This document shows positions 1 through 13,852 of a stretch of DNA of 64,000 nucleotides, piece by piece; position 1 is the stretch's first letter; each line of letters begins with the position of its first letter. The translations under genes were made by a program, and so were the position numbers. This stretch comes from Phoenix dactylifera (lineage: Eukaryota; Streptophyta; Magnoliopsida; Arecales; Arecaceae). The stretch lies in contig NC_052395.1 of the NCBI RefSeq assembly GCF_009389715.1, positions 17,648,229 to 17,712,228 of the forward strand. The letters are read 5' to 3'. Below the pieces are notes generated by a model. That model was not told the origin of the DNA and did not search any database. It saw only the letters and a program-made list of their open reading frames with translations.

Positions 1-3000
1 CCCCTACTGAGGAGTCTCTGCTTGCAATGGTTATTGAGGTTCTCTTCGATGAGCTCAGCTGGGGTGCCTTCAAGGAACGAGTTCCATGCAGCGGCATGGC
101 CATTGGAAGATGTCGACACACATCTTGGGTATCAGTACCTTTGGAAGGGAACAATGGCTGCCCACAGGGACCGGCAGACTGATTTAAGATGCTCATCTGC
201 AAGATTTTAAAAGTGTCGATCATCTCATTGAACGTATCAAATGGCATCCAAGGAGACACGAAGTCGAGCAATGCAATTTTATCGAAAAATATACAAGTTT
301 GCATCCCATGATTTTATAATGCTATGATGAAGTATGAAGATATGATTCGTTAAACCTGAAAAGGATTAATGTTTGAAAATTTTGGGTCAGTGATATGAAG
401 ACAAAACAACACGACTGAAGCCCGAATTAATGATGAATTTATTTGACTCGGCAAACTGATGACATTAAGCTCCCCTTGTTGCCTAATTTTTGATTTGGAA
501 GAATCATACAAAAAAACATGAATTATTTGGAATTTTTTTAATTTTCTCTTGAATTTTAATTTAGTACAATTAGGTCATTAATCTTTTACATTCGTTCAAC
601 TCGGACTCTGGCTATGAATTCCGTCTGATTGCTATGAATTCCTCTTTAAATTTGTAGCCAGGGTCCAAATTGAACAAATTTAAATGTTCGATGACATGAT
701 TACACTAAATTAAATTTCAGAAAAAAATTGAAAACCCCCCAAATAGTTTTTTTTTTGCATGATTATTTCGTTTCTGATTTTTTCAGATAATGCAGACAAC
801 GATCTATATGCAATTTTACATGAAATTGCAGGTCATGTAGAATGAAAGTTTAATCATCAATGAGCCAAAAGTGTGAATTGGCACATAGAAAGACAACAGT
901 GTAGAGCTTTGAAAGGCAGAGCTGACACCTGCATTTCTCCAAGGCAAGTACCAAGAATTCTGACTAAAATTTTCAGATTAGCCTTCTCCTTGTAACAAGA
1001 ATGCTGAAAAATCTCAGGTTCTATGGAGCCAACGGGCCTGATCTTGGTGTGGATATGGAATTGAATTCAAGCTAACCCACACAGACGCAAGCACGGTGGA
1101 CAAGCGTGCATCTTAAGAATGTACGGATCCTGATTTATTGGACTGGTTTAGAACTTGGGAGGACTTGTTGAACTAGTTGGATCTGTTTCAAGATCGCAGA
1201 GCTGAGAATTTGGACCAGAAAAAGCTCGTCCTCTACATAAAATGATATGCTGTTAGCTAGGCAATTCATTGCCTGAGGTTGCCTAATTTGAATGCAGAGC
1301 ATTCAAGTTTCATCAGCATGCGAAGTTGAGTGCCTCTCCTAAGAAAACAGCTCCTTCAAGTTATTGTGCTAGTCTTCCATGGTAGTATTCATTTTGAGAA
1401 CGAACACTCCATAACGCCATAGAAGTCATCAAATGCAAATCTATAATCATGGCCCATCTGTTTCTTATACTTCTATTCAGCATCTCTCACAGTTGGTTAA
1501 TTAGAGATAGCTCACAGCAGAAAATGCGCAGCTTCTTATCAAACTTATTTGGTGGCATAACTATGGAAAACAATCAGATTGAATCATGGAAGAATCCCAT
1601 ATTTGGTGGCTTTCACAGGAACATCGAGGAGTTTCGATGAGATGTCTCATGCACACAGAGGCAAGCAGGGCAGAGGAGTAGTGCATTTTAACTACTGCTA
1701 TGAGACGCGGTAAGATCATGTAAACTTGTTGGCATGATTCTGGAGTTAAGAATCTGAAGAAAGAACGACTAGATCTTCCTCCATGCAAACAAACATGCTG
1801 GTGGCTTGGAAATTCATTGCCTGAGGTTGTCCATTTTGAGCGAAAACATTCCTCTGTTGTGGAAAAAAAGAAAAGCTTGCAAGATATTATGATATCTCTC
1901 CATGCAACTGGTACTGATGATTTTGAGAATAAACACTCATTAATCCATCTTCTATTCTTGGAGGAACAAATTATTATATCATGACAGAACCTGGTACAAA
2001 AAGCATTACGGTAATATGATGTTCACAAACTCGCTCTAGATCCCATCTTTTCCATCTTTCTGGAAGGTGGGATGGTTTCCTCTCACTACATATTTCACGA
2101 GCTACCAAAATATCCCGGGCAGGAATAATTACGAGGAGAACGATCAGTTCGTAAGAAGAAGAATAAGAGAGAGACCTGTAAAGCGGAAGAAGAAACGTCC
2201 TCCACTTGAGCTGAGTCGAGTTGAGGAAACAAAGGACGAGAGAAGAGGCCTCAGCGTTTCTCTGAACGAGCAACAAGGTGGAAGGAAGGGGAGGGAATAA
2301 AAATTTTGTTCTATCTTGTATTGGGGAATGGATAATGGAGGATTGCGTGGATACATAATATATAGGGAGCTCTCGCGTCGTGGAGGAGCAGGAGGCGATG
2401 ACAGCCGCAGAATCCCCATCTTCACCTCTGATATGAGATCCACTCGTCTCCGGCCCCTCGAACGATCTCCATCACATCACATCCTCTCGATATTCCATGG
2501 ATAAGCCTGGGATAAAGTATGGATTGCCTCGGAAACCACTCAAGCTGCACCCGCAACGGGATGCTTGGGTTAATGGACTCCGTTTCTATCTATTGAACTC
2601 ATCTATTCAACCCGAGCATGGTCTGGTTTGACCCAGTCGGATCAACCTAACCTAATCCAAACTCCGAAACACGTGTATCAAGATTTATGAAGTCAGGCTG
2701 GTCAAGCTTCAAATTAGGTTTGAGTCAAATTCAAATTAGGTAACTTAGAAAGAGGAATATGTGTGAGTCATGACCTTAACCTATGGGGATCATCCAAGTT
2801 GCATTCTTCTTGTGTAATGATTGAAGTTATCAAAAAAATCAGACAAAGGCAAATTTGTTGAAAGACATGGATGTCTGATCAAATTGTTGTAGATACCGAT
2901 TATATATAGAATTCTCACAAGCAATAGAGGCATATGTCACGAATGACATCATTGAGAAGTCGGAGTTGAAATAATTAAGATCTATTTATACTTTCACTCA

Positions 3001-3590
3001 AGTTTTATACCTTCAAAAATATAACTTAGTCCAAAAGTATATTTTGTAATTATTAATAATCATAGCTTGGTCTCTAACAAAAATTAGGGCCAGCCAGACT
3101 GAATGGCGTATTTGACAATACCCTTCTATTTTTCATTTTTTTTTGTAAAATTGCCATAGTTTTTTGAAATAAAAAATTATTTTTTTAAAAAAAAGAAAGT
3201 GAGAGCAAGAAATAGCGAATATTTGTGCAAATATTATATTCAACATCACTCTCTTTATAGTATTTACTAATTTGTAGAGAAAAGAAAACAACCGCGACAA
3301 ATATGCATTCGATTAATGAAATGCTCTTCATGCATCATTTTCTTGTAATTTAGCTCCCTGCAAATTCTATTCTAAAATATTTCATCTTATAACAATGTTG
3401 AAATTATGATCATCTTAATATTAAATGAGATCTATCACGCGAGGTTAGGATATAATCCTAAATACAATGAGTGGACCCAAAATAAGATTATCAAAATATT
3501 AATCATTATGTGGAATATATTTGTTTATTATACTACTTATTAGTTATAACCAACCTTCAATTTTCTCTACCCAACCCCTCTTCTCGATCT
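1..3590. other. Gene-poor spacer
   Basis: No coding region was recognised here. The sequence is AT-rich with only short reading frames and no protein motif I could name. A degenerate direct duplication lies at about 1210-1440 and 1755-1960. A short purine-rich block at 2130-2300 and a TATA-like stretch near 2360 are present, but no exon could be tied to them. Around 2600-2760 is a stretch that looks like old repeat DNA. Confidence 0.5.
1210..1960. repeat. Degenerate direct duplication, about 545 bp offset
   Basis: The phrase ATTCATTGCCTGAGGTTG occurs at about 1264 and again at about 1811. Similar flanking text, such as TTTTGAGAAnnAACACTC, follows both copies at about 1392 and 1921. The copies have diverged strongly and carry no open frame. 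This is either an old tandem duplication or two copies of one ancient repeat. Confidence 0.45.
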
Positions 3591-3593
3591 AGC

Positions 3594-3888
3594 TTTTTTT
3601 TTTTTTTGGTGCAACGGCAGCTCACACGCTACGCATGTGAATGCAGCCAATACAATCAGATAACAGAGTCGGCACAGTGTCACGAGTCATCCATATAAAC
3701 CCTCTAGAATGGTGAGCCGCATGGAAAGTAACTCAGTATGCTGCATCATTTGCTTTCTTGTAGATATGCGTGGCCTGTTGGGAGCCATACTCCTCCAGTA
3801 GTCTACGTATATCGAAAAATAGAAGCCTGCCCTCGCCTGTACACCTCTGATCCCGGATCCAGTCGATCATCGCAGCCGAGTCGCCCTA
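3594..3888 (-). mobile_element. 5'-truncated LINE (RNase H tail only)
   Basis: A 14-base T run at 3594-3607 is the poly(A) tail of an element on the minus strand. Upstream of it in element sense, the minus strand from about 3885 to 3720 reads as the end of a LINE RNase H domain: GDSAAMIDWIRDQ, a spacer, then ATHIYKKANDAA. This matches EGDSATVISWIQ and HIYREGNGAADW in the full-length LINE further along. The frame breaks after NDAA, where the family has ADW, so the copy is dead. Such 5' truncation is usual for LINE insertion. No clear target-site duplication was found. The copy ends about 380 bp before the ATG of the WD40 gene. Confidence 0.7.
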
Positions 3889-4266
3889 ATCTATCTTTCG
3901 CGGATGCGCCTTGGGTGCACTCTCCACAGTTCTAGGTTTTTTTTCTCGGGTGGGGCGGGGGCTGCCAGGGTTCTCTCAACCGGACCGGGCTCGGGCCAGC
4001 AGCTTCTATGCAGGGTCTGCACAAAAACCCAACCAAATCGGTCGGGCCAACTGGTTCTCCGAGGCGTCTCCAGCTCAAACTCCACCTACCTTCTTCCTCG
4101 CCTCCCCGCACCTCCCCCTCGCTCCCGAAACCGAGCGTCGCAGCAGCTATACCAGACCGGTGATCCTGTTCACCTCCAATTAGTCGTTCATATTCTTTTG
4201 TTTTATGGTTTCTGATCAAGAACTCTCGCCCTTTCTTCATATTTTCTTGCACAGAAAGCAAAGGTG

Positions 4267-7200
4267 ATGTCGGCGATCGCACAACTCGACGATGAGACCG
4301 TCCACAGCATGGCAGTCGGTGCCATCTTCAATGACTATGTGAGTATTGATTTCCGATCAATACATATGTTTATACATTGTTGTTTCCTTCTTGATGAAAT
4401 TTTTAGGTTAATTTGGATATTTATGTACCTGAGGAAATTGCACGATTGTCATTCTTTTATATATGATTAGTTACACTGTTTACCCTAATTCTAGTATGAT
4501 GAGATTGAAGGGATTTGTTCCTTCGATGGCTTGACGTTATCATGTGCTTGACGCTATCTGTTTAAGGACATATTTTATTCATCTTTTTTCCGCTCCTCAT
4601 GGTCGGAGCTTGTCCATATGGGGGAAAGGTGAAAAGGGTCCTTGCTAAGGAACCATCTGGTTGTTTTGTTTGATGGTGGTGGCCACTGATAAGAAGATAG
4701 GGCCTATTGAGCTACAAAAACCACGGTGTCATGTCTAGTGTTTAATTCTCTTCAAATTTGTTCTTCTTTACTTTATGTTGATTCTGAATTAAGGTGCTTT
4801 GCAAGGAAAATGGGTCGGTGGATGTGCTTAGAGTTAGTTATCAGTTGTGGCTTATACATGCCATTGTTATTACCGGGGAGTCTGTTATTTTGGTTCATTG
4901 GCTTACACCTTCTTCCTAAGAGATGGATACAACCTGGTACATAGTATACCATATTGGTCCGAACTGGTCTGTATGGGGCGTACCGTACCATACCGATTCG
5001 GTACCGGTACCCAATTCGGATGGTGTACTAGCACTCGGTCACCAAAACAATTTCGTATTATACTGACATGTGCTAGTATGACACCGGTACGAGTTTCGGT
5101 ACCGAGGTAGCAAATCTTGGTCTAGTATATTAGTGCTTGTCTTCCCTTCTTCATGCTAAGACGATTCCAACCATAGAGGAGGCTTTCTAGGTCGGTAAGT
5201 TCTCTTATAGACTTGTACAACCAATTAGGTAGGTTTCCCTCTCTTGAACTAGTCTTGCATTTTGGTTGGGGCACCCTGCGCTTTCCTAAAGTTGCCTTTC
5301 CTAGAAACTCAACAACACTAGTCAGAATTAACTCAACATTGCAAGCCAGTATTAGGAAATATTCATAATTTTATGGACCATGCCTTGATTGGAAAACTGT
5401 ACCCTTTGTAGATGAACTCTGAGCACAATAAACTTGCCCAAGCTATATAAATTCTAATCCTAGATAACTCAAAGACAATAGAATGATGTGAAATAACTTA
5501 CTTTGATTGTTACTTTATAAAATTTTCTAACATTTAGGGATTTGTTTTTTGGACCAAAACTCTGAAACTTGATGCAAAACTGCTGAAACTATTGAAACTG
5601 ATGAAACTCTACCCAGGGACTGAAACCAAAAGTAAAGCTGGATTTTAAAACCTTGATCTCAAAGGTGTATTATCCCATCTTACATCAAACCTATACCTCA
5701 TCTTTATTATTCTATGAACCATCTGCATTCATGTTATCTGCATTAGAAGAATATCCTCTCCCCATAGATGGGAGTTGGAAAGTGAATGATAGCATTCTAT
5801 ATTTCTATTGTGACGCCTGTGCGCAAGGTGCCCGCCCGCCACACTCCCCTTTCTCCTATTCCATTGCAAAAGAAGTTGGTCTGGTTGGCTTGCTTGCCAA
5901 GAGTCAAAGCTGTCAAACTTCCTTGTTCTAGCCCCAGCTGCTGGCTTAGATGTTCAAGAAATCAAAGGAAGAAAGAGCAATGTGGCAAAACAAGTACACA
6001 AAATCTATCTCTGTTGGGAACTGTTGATTAACCCATATTTCTGTCTTTCCTCGATACCTCCTGAACATAAGGAGGTTAACACACGTGTGATTTCCACATC
6101 CACGAGTAGCCTTGCATTGTGTGGACTTCCCTTCCCCAATCCAGAACTAGTCGACCTTTCATCACAAATTGAAGCAGAGGCGCCCTTGAACGCGGGCAAG
6201 GCGCGAATACAAATACGAGACACTAAACCCGGTGTGAAACCAATCAACTATATAAATTGGTTTTGTTTGGATCACACTTGCACTAAATTTCTTTTTGAAA
6301 TGTGTAATGGATGCAATGACACTTATCCAAGTCTCAGTTACCCATTTGTATAGTTAATGGTCTTGAAGCATGGCTTTTATCTTCTTTCGCTACATAATGT
6401 TCAGTTACATGATTTGGGTGTTATATCTTGTTGGTCTCATGTCAACTTGTTACAGGTAGGGAAAATAAGTTCTCTTGATTTTCATCGTACAGAAGATCTG
6501 CTTATCACCTCATGTGAGGATGATTCTATACGCCTTTATAATATCACAAATGCTACGTGAGTATACTTTACCCTGTGATTTTATGCATATATTGAGATTA
6601 AGTTTGTTATAGTGGTAATATGGTAGTCATGGCATTTTCTTTATTGTACAATACATTATTTTGGTGTTGATTATAAGTCCGATACATCACAACCAAATTT
6701 CTTATGGTTTATGCTTCAACTTGTTCATGCTTGTGCTTTCTGTGGGAGGGTCCAAGGGTGGTTTTGTAGGATAAGTAGATTATCCAATAAGAGCATTCAA
6801 TTTTAGGTGGACGGAATCCTCCTATATAGTGTCAAACTTCTTTCGTTATTTTTAAGTAGCTAGTTCATATTTCACTTGACCAAAATCAGGGCACCTTATG
6901 GTCCTAATCCATAAGTACAATCGAAATTACCTTGCTTGTGGGCCAATTCAGGATACAAATATATGGAAGTCTAAACTACGAGAAAGCTAGACGTGCGGAG
7001 GGCACTATTTGTGTACTCATTCTCTTGATGGGTACAATGACATATTATTCGGTGTTTTTTTTGTGTGAAGTTTTGACATTGACTAATTTATGTTAGGGTG
7101 TGACAAGTTGATCAAGGGACAAATCTCAAGATTAGTTGACTTTGCCTCCACTTTCATATATATCCAATGCTCCTTTTAGAATTATTTATCACATCTGAGA

Positions 7201-10200
7201 TGTCCACTTCTGGTGGCAAGATGATTACCTATCCTCCTTTCTTCACATCCATCACCATCTCATACATGGATCAGGCTGATTGACATTAGAAAAATGCACA
7301 TGCAGGAAAGTCCATGTCTGCTTGTAACCACTGGATGAGATAGTCATATTTTATGAATAGGTGACCCTCACACGGGCCAAATTGTACTTTAGCTCTTTCC
7401 CTATGCAGATGTGCACATGGGGGGCTTGGGGGGAGAGGGTTCAGGGATCAGTGTTCATTGATTGTTAGCATCTGTCATGTATCTCTGTTATTCGTAGTAT
7501 CGTGCTCTCCGTGTAGTGTTTTTCATCTTGTTTCTTATTGTTCTTCAGGTATGAGATCTAGAAACTTTATACAACGAATCAAGTGTCTCATTCTTTTACA
7601 GGCAGGGTTTCTCTTATGTTACTCTATAAGTGGATTTTATTATCCCTTCATGGGAAGGGTTCCATTTTTGACTTTTTTATGGTAGCTATATCTTTGCTCT
7701 TTTACCAATAGATGAGACACAGCCCAGAGATATAAAAGCTATTCTTATTTTGTCAAACCAGAACCTAGAAAAAATAATGTGATTTTCTTTGTAATTTTTG
7801 TATTAATAAGTCAGAGTTGATTTTTATATTCAGGTTGCTGAAGACAACATATCATAAGAAGCATGGCGCTGATCGAGTTTGCTTTACACATCATCCGAGT
7901 TCCATTTTATGCTCTTCAAGATATGATTTGGAATCTACAGGTGCTGCTTTTCTTTATGTTGCACTATGATTTGATTTCCATTGGACATCTCCCCATAGGA
8001 GCAGGCAGGTTTTTTCCCCTCTAATACTCTTTTCTTAAACAGAATCTTTGAGGTACCTTTCTATGTATGATAATCGTTGCCTACGCTACTTTAAAGGGCA
8101 CAAAGAGAGGTGGTGATTCTGTTGCCATTTGGTAATCATGCAGTTGAAATTTGGATTCTTATCATCCACCTTATTTCTCTAATTGCTAAATAAGCTCTTC
8201 CATTTTGATTTCAGAGTTGTTTCACTCTGCATGTCTCCTATCAATGACAGTTTCATGTCTGGGTCGCTTGACCATAGCGTAAGATTATGGGATCTTCGTG
8301 TAAATGCTTGCCAGGTTGAAGTGTGCTTCTTGCTGTGCATCTTAGGGTTTTGAAATAAGTGCATAAGGGATTAGCAACAGATGATTCTTTGAAACAGACT
8401 TAATCTAGGTCAAAACATACTATTCAGATTGTCTGAATGCAATTCATGGTTACTGTTTAACCTTCAGGGGATTCTGCGGTTACGTGGTAGGCCCACTGTT
8501 GCTTATGATCAACAAGGCCTTGTTTTTGCAGTTGCAATGGAGGGGGGTGCTATTAAGTTGTTTGATTCCCGTTCTTATGACAAGGTCTTTATCCAAAGTA
8601 ACCATGAGTTCGTGTAATTTATCTGGAATGATTACGTATAACATTCTCTCCAAATCTCAGGGTCCATTTGACACCTTTCTGGTTGGTGGAGATACTGCAG
8701 AGGTTTGTGATATCAAGTTCAGCAATGATGGCAAGTCCATGCTCTTGACAACAACAAATAACAATATCTATGTTCTAGATGCCTATGGAGGAGAGAAGGT
8801 TGGTTTACCACTGGGATTTTCATACATTATCCATTAATCAAAATTATTAAAATCTGGCATGACAACATTTGATCCTTAAAGTGAAATAGAACCTTCTAAT
8901 TTTGATGCTTACCACATCCACTAGTATCAGTTCTTCATCCTGAGATTTTTCCTTTTAAATTGTTTCTATTTAAAAGTCATAAGTGGCTTGTGGGTGGATG
9001 TATAAATGACGTCGCAAAGCCTTATGTCGATGAAAATCTTTTTTTCCTTTGATTTACAATTGTATTAAATTTTCTGTTAGCAAAATTTTGCATCTCTACA
9101 AGAACTTTAAATAACCCTTTGTTTATTGAATTTTGAATGACGTTAAATCATTTACAAATTTGTAACTTTGTGAATAACCTTTATTACATGAAAGTTATCT
9201 TTTCAGGAAGATTGTAGTGCTGTTATCACATTTTATACCCTCTTGAAACTTGAATTCTACCCACTCCCCTTAACGGAGTAGAAAGCCAATTTGTCTCAGC
9301 CTATGTATCAAGAAGCTTAAAACTCTTTTTACCCTTAAACTTATGCTGCTTAGCCATGCTATAGCCTCAGTTAAATGAATGTCACTTGTGCCTGATACTA
9401 GTATCCGAAACACCAGCCTCTCCTATTATGTGTTTGCTTTATGAATCCTAATTCTCTGCTAATTCCCTTTTAGAGCAATATTCTCTGTTTAGACATTCTT
9501 TCCTAATCCTTTCTATAACTTGAATCCTTTTTTTTTGAAAAAAAAATGGCCCTCCTTGTGACAAAGACAGCCTCCTTTAGAAACCAAATTTATTTGTTAT
9601 TCTCAACGGGGCGTGGCCATCTTCATATTAGATGCAATATCTACATAACAAGGTTGCTTTCGGCTTAAAGAGTTGAGATTTGTTTCCTCATTCTATTCGT
9701 TTAATCTGGAATCTTCACACTGAATACAAACATCTATTCTCCACAGTGCATATGTTGTTATCTTTATTGCTTCTAGTTTAAAAAATTCAAGACATATCTA
9801 AGAGTTGGAAATATATCAGACACTTCATGGATTTATTATACTCTTTAATAGCAGATTCTAACTGTTGGTGGACTCTTACAATTATGAGTTCAATATGGCT
9901 TTTATCCCACCATAATAACATCTGGAGTTAGTCTTGTTCTTGAGGCTGACTAATGCTGGATGGTTAAAAAAAGAATTATGAATTTTCATGTATCTTGTTT
10001 CCTTGAGCTAATTTGGAGTTTGGATGTGGAATGTATTTTGATAAGAAGACTTGTAAGCCAGACAACAATAAACTATTGGTTTTCTTGAAACATTTAAAAA
10101 ATAACATGCTACCTACATTGCTGGTGTCTTTTTCATCATTCTTAATGCTAATATCATTAGAAAATAAACATTCTATATTTCATGATTTGTACTTGTTACC

Positions 10201-13200
10201 GCTTCTTGGATACATGTAAACATTATCAATTGGCTAGTGTTGTTGTCTTTAGTGCACACATCAAACAAGTCAATTTATTGAAACATTTGAGATAAAGGGT
10301 GACATTTTGAAATATGAATATATTGATCACTGAGTATAGCACTTAACAATAATGCACTTTGTTAATTTTACGTACAAGGTGAAACACCATAGGAAATAAT
10401 AGCTTTTACTATTTTTGCCGAGCAAGTAACTTTTTCTATTTCTTTATTCAACGTTACAAAAAGAGATTAATGAAAATGTAATTTATTCCTATGTCTCTGT
10501 GTGCGCACGCGTGCGCTGTGTGCCAAATTAGACTTTTGTATAGGCATTCAAATTCAATTCTCACATTTGTGACTTTGCAACTTGGGTAAAACCGGATCTA
10601 TTCTTTTGCTTATGACCGACGTAGTCTTCTTCCACCCAGTTACGAGGTGTTTATCAAAGTACGAGTTGTTTAACCAGTCACACATATTAGCTATAAATCG
10701 TTGCTATTTCTTTTTTAATGATATGTTTGAGGCAATACTAAGGATTGACAAATTGAAATTGTCACTTCATCTTTCTATGCAGCGTTGTGGATTTAGTCTG
10801 GAACCATCACCTAATTTAACATCTGAGGCTACCTTTACTCCAGATGGGCAATATGTAGTGTCAGGTGAAATCATATGTATTCCATTTTAGTTTACCTTAA
10901 TGTAAATTGATATATGCTTTTTGGCTTTTTATTATATATGTGGATGAAAATGTAGCTACACCTTTAAAGGCACCATGATGGTTAAAATATGTTTCCAACA
11001 GCAAGATTGTTCATCAATTCCTCAACTAGAGTCCATTTCTCTGGCACCTTGTAGCTTTTGTTAACATGTGCTACAAACAAATGACCTTAGTTTAATATAT
11101 ACATATTGGCCTGATTTAATAATAAAAACCTTAACAGCTGTCTCGGTAACTAAAATCTTTTTTAATGTTCTCCTTTATTCTTTTTCCTTTTTTATCGCTT
11201 AAATTGCCACATCAACTTCCTTCCATTTATATAGGTTCTAGTGAGGTTATTGATTGATCATACATAGATTTGTAAAACCAACTTCATATAGATGATTTGA
11301 GGACTGTCAGTATGTGGGTTTTAGTTCTCTTTCCTTTTTGGTTCCTACAGTGCTTCCAACAATCGAGAGTCATATTTCACCTTTGTTGATACAAATCAAC
11401 TGTTGAGATTCTCTTTTTTTATCAATAAAAACTCCTATTTTTTCTCAATTATTTGTCCCTTCCGTTATTTGTTCCATTCTCTACATTTTCTCTTGTTTAC
11501 TCTTCATATCGATCTTTAACTGTCTTATCATTCTTTTTCACCTTTTTCAATCATAGAAAATGCCTCTTTCAACCTTTTGGACATTCTTTCTCTATCTAAT
11601 AGCGCATCAAGCCTCTACATGCATATACTATGATATAGCTATAGGTCTCATACATATTTTGTCTTATAAAGGTGTCTTTCCTAAGAAGGCATATTAGTTC
11701 TATCATCCAAGCCATGAGTCATTCTTATGACCCTTGCAAGGAAATGGACAGAAAATGGCAAGATGAATAGATAAACCATACATATTTAGACCTATACATG
11801 AGGCTATCCGACATTAAGTAAATAGGGGTGGGAATTGGTTGGGCTGAGCGAAGTTTGGGGTCAGCAGACCTCTTATACAAACATCAATGTGTATGTTTGG
11901 ACGTATCTATGTGAAGAATGATGGGTGAATTTGAAGTGAGCTTGCCATTGTTGGAGAGAGAAATAGAAATAGCCCATCTATTTTTTAAGAGTATTTTAGC
12001 ATTAGATTTTCGTAGTTGAATATTCCTGAAACTCCATTCTCTACATCTCCTCAGTTGCATCGCCTGTGCCATGTTATACTGCAATATATGCATATGTAGC
12101 AGAGTTTTATCTGCAGGTGCTTATAGTGTAGTGCATCTACCATCTACTGCATGCTTGGTCTCTATGCGGCTGTACAGGTCTCACACCATGGAGTATGCAG
12201 CGTCAATGCATTTTGGTTTAATGCTGTACACACAAATGCAAGCTCAGTTTTGGTCATGTATCTGCAGACAAGCTGCTTTGCATATAATGTGGATTTTCTT
12301 TTTTTAAAAAAATATCATTGTTGTGAAACAAATTCTTAATGCTATGTTCTGCTCCAACATTTGATTAGCATATTGTCATTGAATAGTTAGACTAGTGCCA
12401 TATCTAAATTACTTCTATTGGGAAGTTTAATTATTTCAAGCATAAGTGTTGACTCTAACATCAGTGTACATCATATAGGCTCTGGAGATGGAACCTTGCA
12501 TGCTTGGAACATCAACAAGCGAAATGAGGTATATCATTTTTTCCATTTTCAGTTTTTTTTGGTCTGTCAAAGGCCAGAGGCCCAGAAGCAATTCCATCGA
12601 TATAACAATTAGCTAACAAGATGTCTTCCCTCATCTGTTCCCACTGATGTCCTTAATGTCAGTTTATGTATGGTCTAATATCTTGAAATGTGTCTCGTGA
12701 TCAGTTTTACTACATCGACCAAATTACGTAACCTGCTTCATAACAGAAAACAGCAAAAGCCATCTCATAAATGATAGTTTCGGCTGTGGTTGTTTATAAA
12801 TTAAGGTGGTGGGGTTCTTTGTCTAGAAATGCTCATCTTTCTCATTCCAGAAAAATAGGAAAAGATACTAGATCAACTTTCAAGGGAATCATTCTACTTT
12901 GTTTCAACTTTCAAGAAGTGCTTGGGAACAATAGAAGCTATGATTATACGGATAATAATTTGGCAGCAGAAGTATGAGTGGTTATCTGCTGCTTTTTATA
13001 ACAAACCTTCTATTTGGATGCAAGTTCCTCTTGACAACAAGGATTCCTTCACAGGTAGCCTGCTGGAACAGTTACATTGGTGTTGTGACTTGCTTAAAGT
13101 GGGCTCCGCGTCGTGCCATGTTTGCAACTGCGTCAACAGTCCTTACTTTCTGGATACCCAACCAATCTAAGTCGAATGAAGAGCCCAGCACAGCTGAAGC

Positions 13201-13216
13201 GGGACATGGTGAATGA
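4267..13216 (+). CDS. APRF1: WD40 protein, Swd2/WDR82-like COMPASS subunit (APRF1/S2L type)
   Basis: Ten coding exons join in phase: 4267-4338, 6456-6556, 7834-7940, 8043-8109, 8215-8314, 8468-8584, 8661-8798, 10783-10864, 12479-12528 and 13055-13216. They give 307 residues ending at TGA. The product begins [20 protein letters not shown]; the nearby GTG at 4264 is not the start. WD40 blades are seen through [60 protein letters not shown] and [10 protein letters not shown]. The sequence follows the plant S2La/APRF1 family almost end to end. Family members act in the nucleus in SET1/COMPASS-like H3K4 methyltransferase complexes, and in Arabidopsis APRF1 promotes flowering. Introns 1, 7 and 8 are long (1.6-2.1 kb). 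The symbol is by homology; the choice between S2La and S2Lb paralogues rests on memory of the family. Confidence 0.93.
4925..5108 (+). repeat. GGTACC-rich dispersed repeat, copy 1 (intron 1 of the WD40 gene)
   Basis: This block is dense in GTACC and GGTAC words, for example CGTACCGTACCATACCGAT and CGGTACCGGTACCC. It shares order and orientation with 31395-31590: GAACTGG, TGTATGGG, GTACCGT, an ACTCGGT/ACTTGGT word, then TATGRCACCRGTA. It has no coding capacity and behaves like a MITE or similar repeat. No clear terminal repeats were fixed. Confidence 0.5.
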
Positions 13217-13852
13217 TTGAGTTCACCATCTTTAAGCTGCTTAAGAATAGGTATTGTTTAACCTACTTTAAAGCAATTGTTTGTTGATGCTTCTGGTTAA
13301 ACTCACGAAATTTTGTGTAAACTCCATTGTTGAAACAAAAAACAACTCCTCCTCTATTCTTTTTGGTCTGATTTTTTTTTCCTTTTGCATTGGTTAATTG
13401 GAATTAACGTTTGTGCTGCAACTTCTCTTGCATTCAATTCAAAATTCCAGTCAAAGGTTTTCTTGTTGGTTTTGAGTGTGCATTGTCTGTTTCATTCCCC
13501 TCAACATTTACTTTACATCAATCTCATGCTCCTGAAGATATAACAGTCATAGCCACTAAATTTTGCTACCTCTTGTGGGATACTGCATCCTTTAAAAGCT
13601 GTACTACTGGTAAGGTTAAAATTGATGGTATCTGTCTCCAGAATGCCTGTTTGATGTACTCCATTACAATGTCATTTTATTACCTGCTTCTGTAGTGGGA
13701 AGGAGAATAATTTCATTTACGTTTCTAGTTGAGATATAGTCTTATCTTCCAAGACGCTACTGAAGACTTGGCTGTTTCCTCCCAGTAATGCTACCCACTC
13801 AATAGAGGCCATGAGGTTCTGACCCAGCTCCTGTTATCTTCCTTATTTCCAG

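Noticed and set aside
2067-2443. Basic plus-strand and Pro-rich minus-strand frames near a TATA-like word
   Set aside because: Purine-rich composition explains both, and no exon or motif supports a gene.
4264-4266. GTG as start of the WD40 gene
   Set aside because: The ATG at 4267 follows at once and gives the expected N terminus.
12071-12339. Cys-rich plus-strand frames in intron 8 of the WD40 gene
   Set aside because: Low-complexity intronic sequence with no homologue I recognise.
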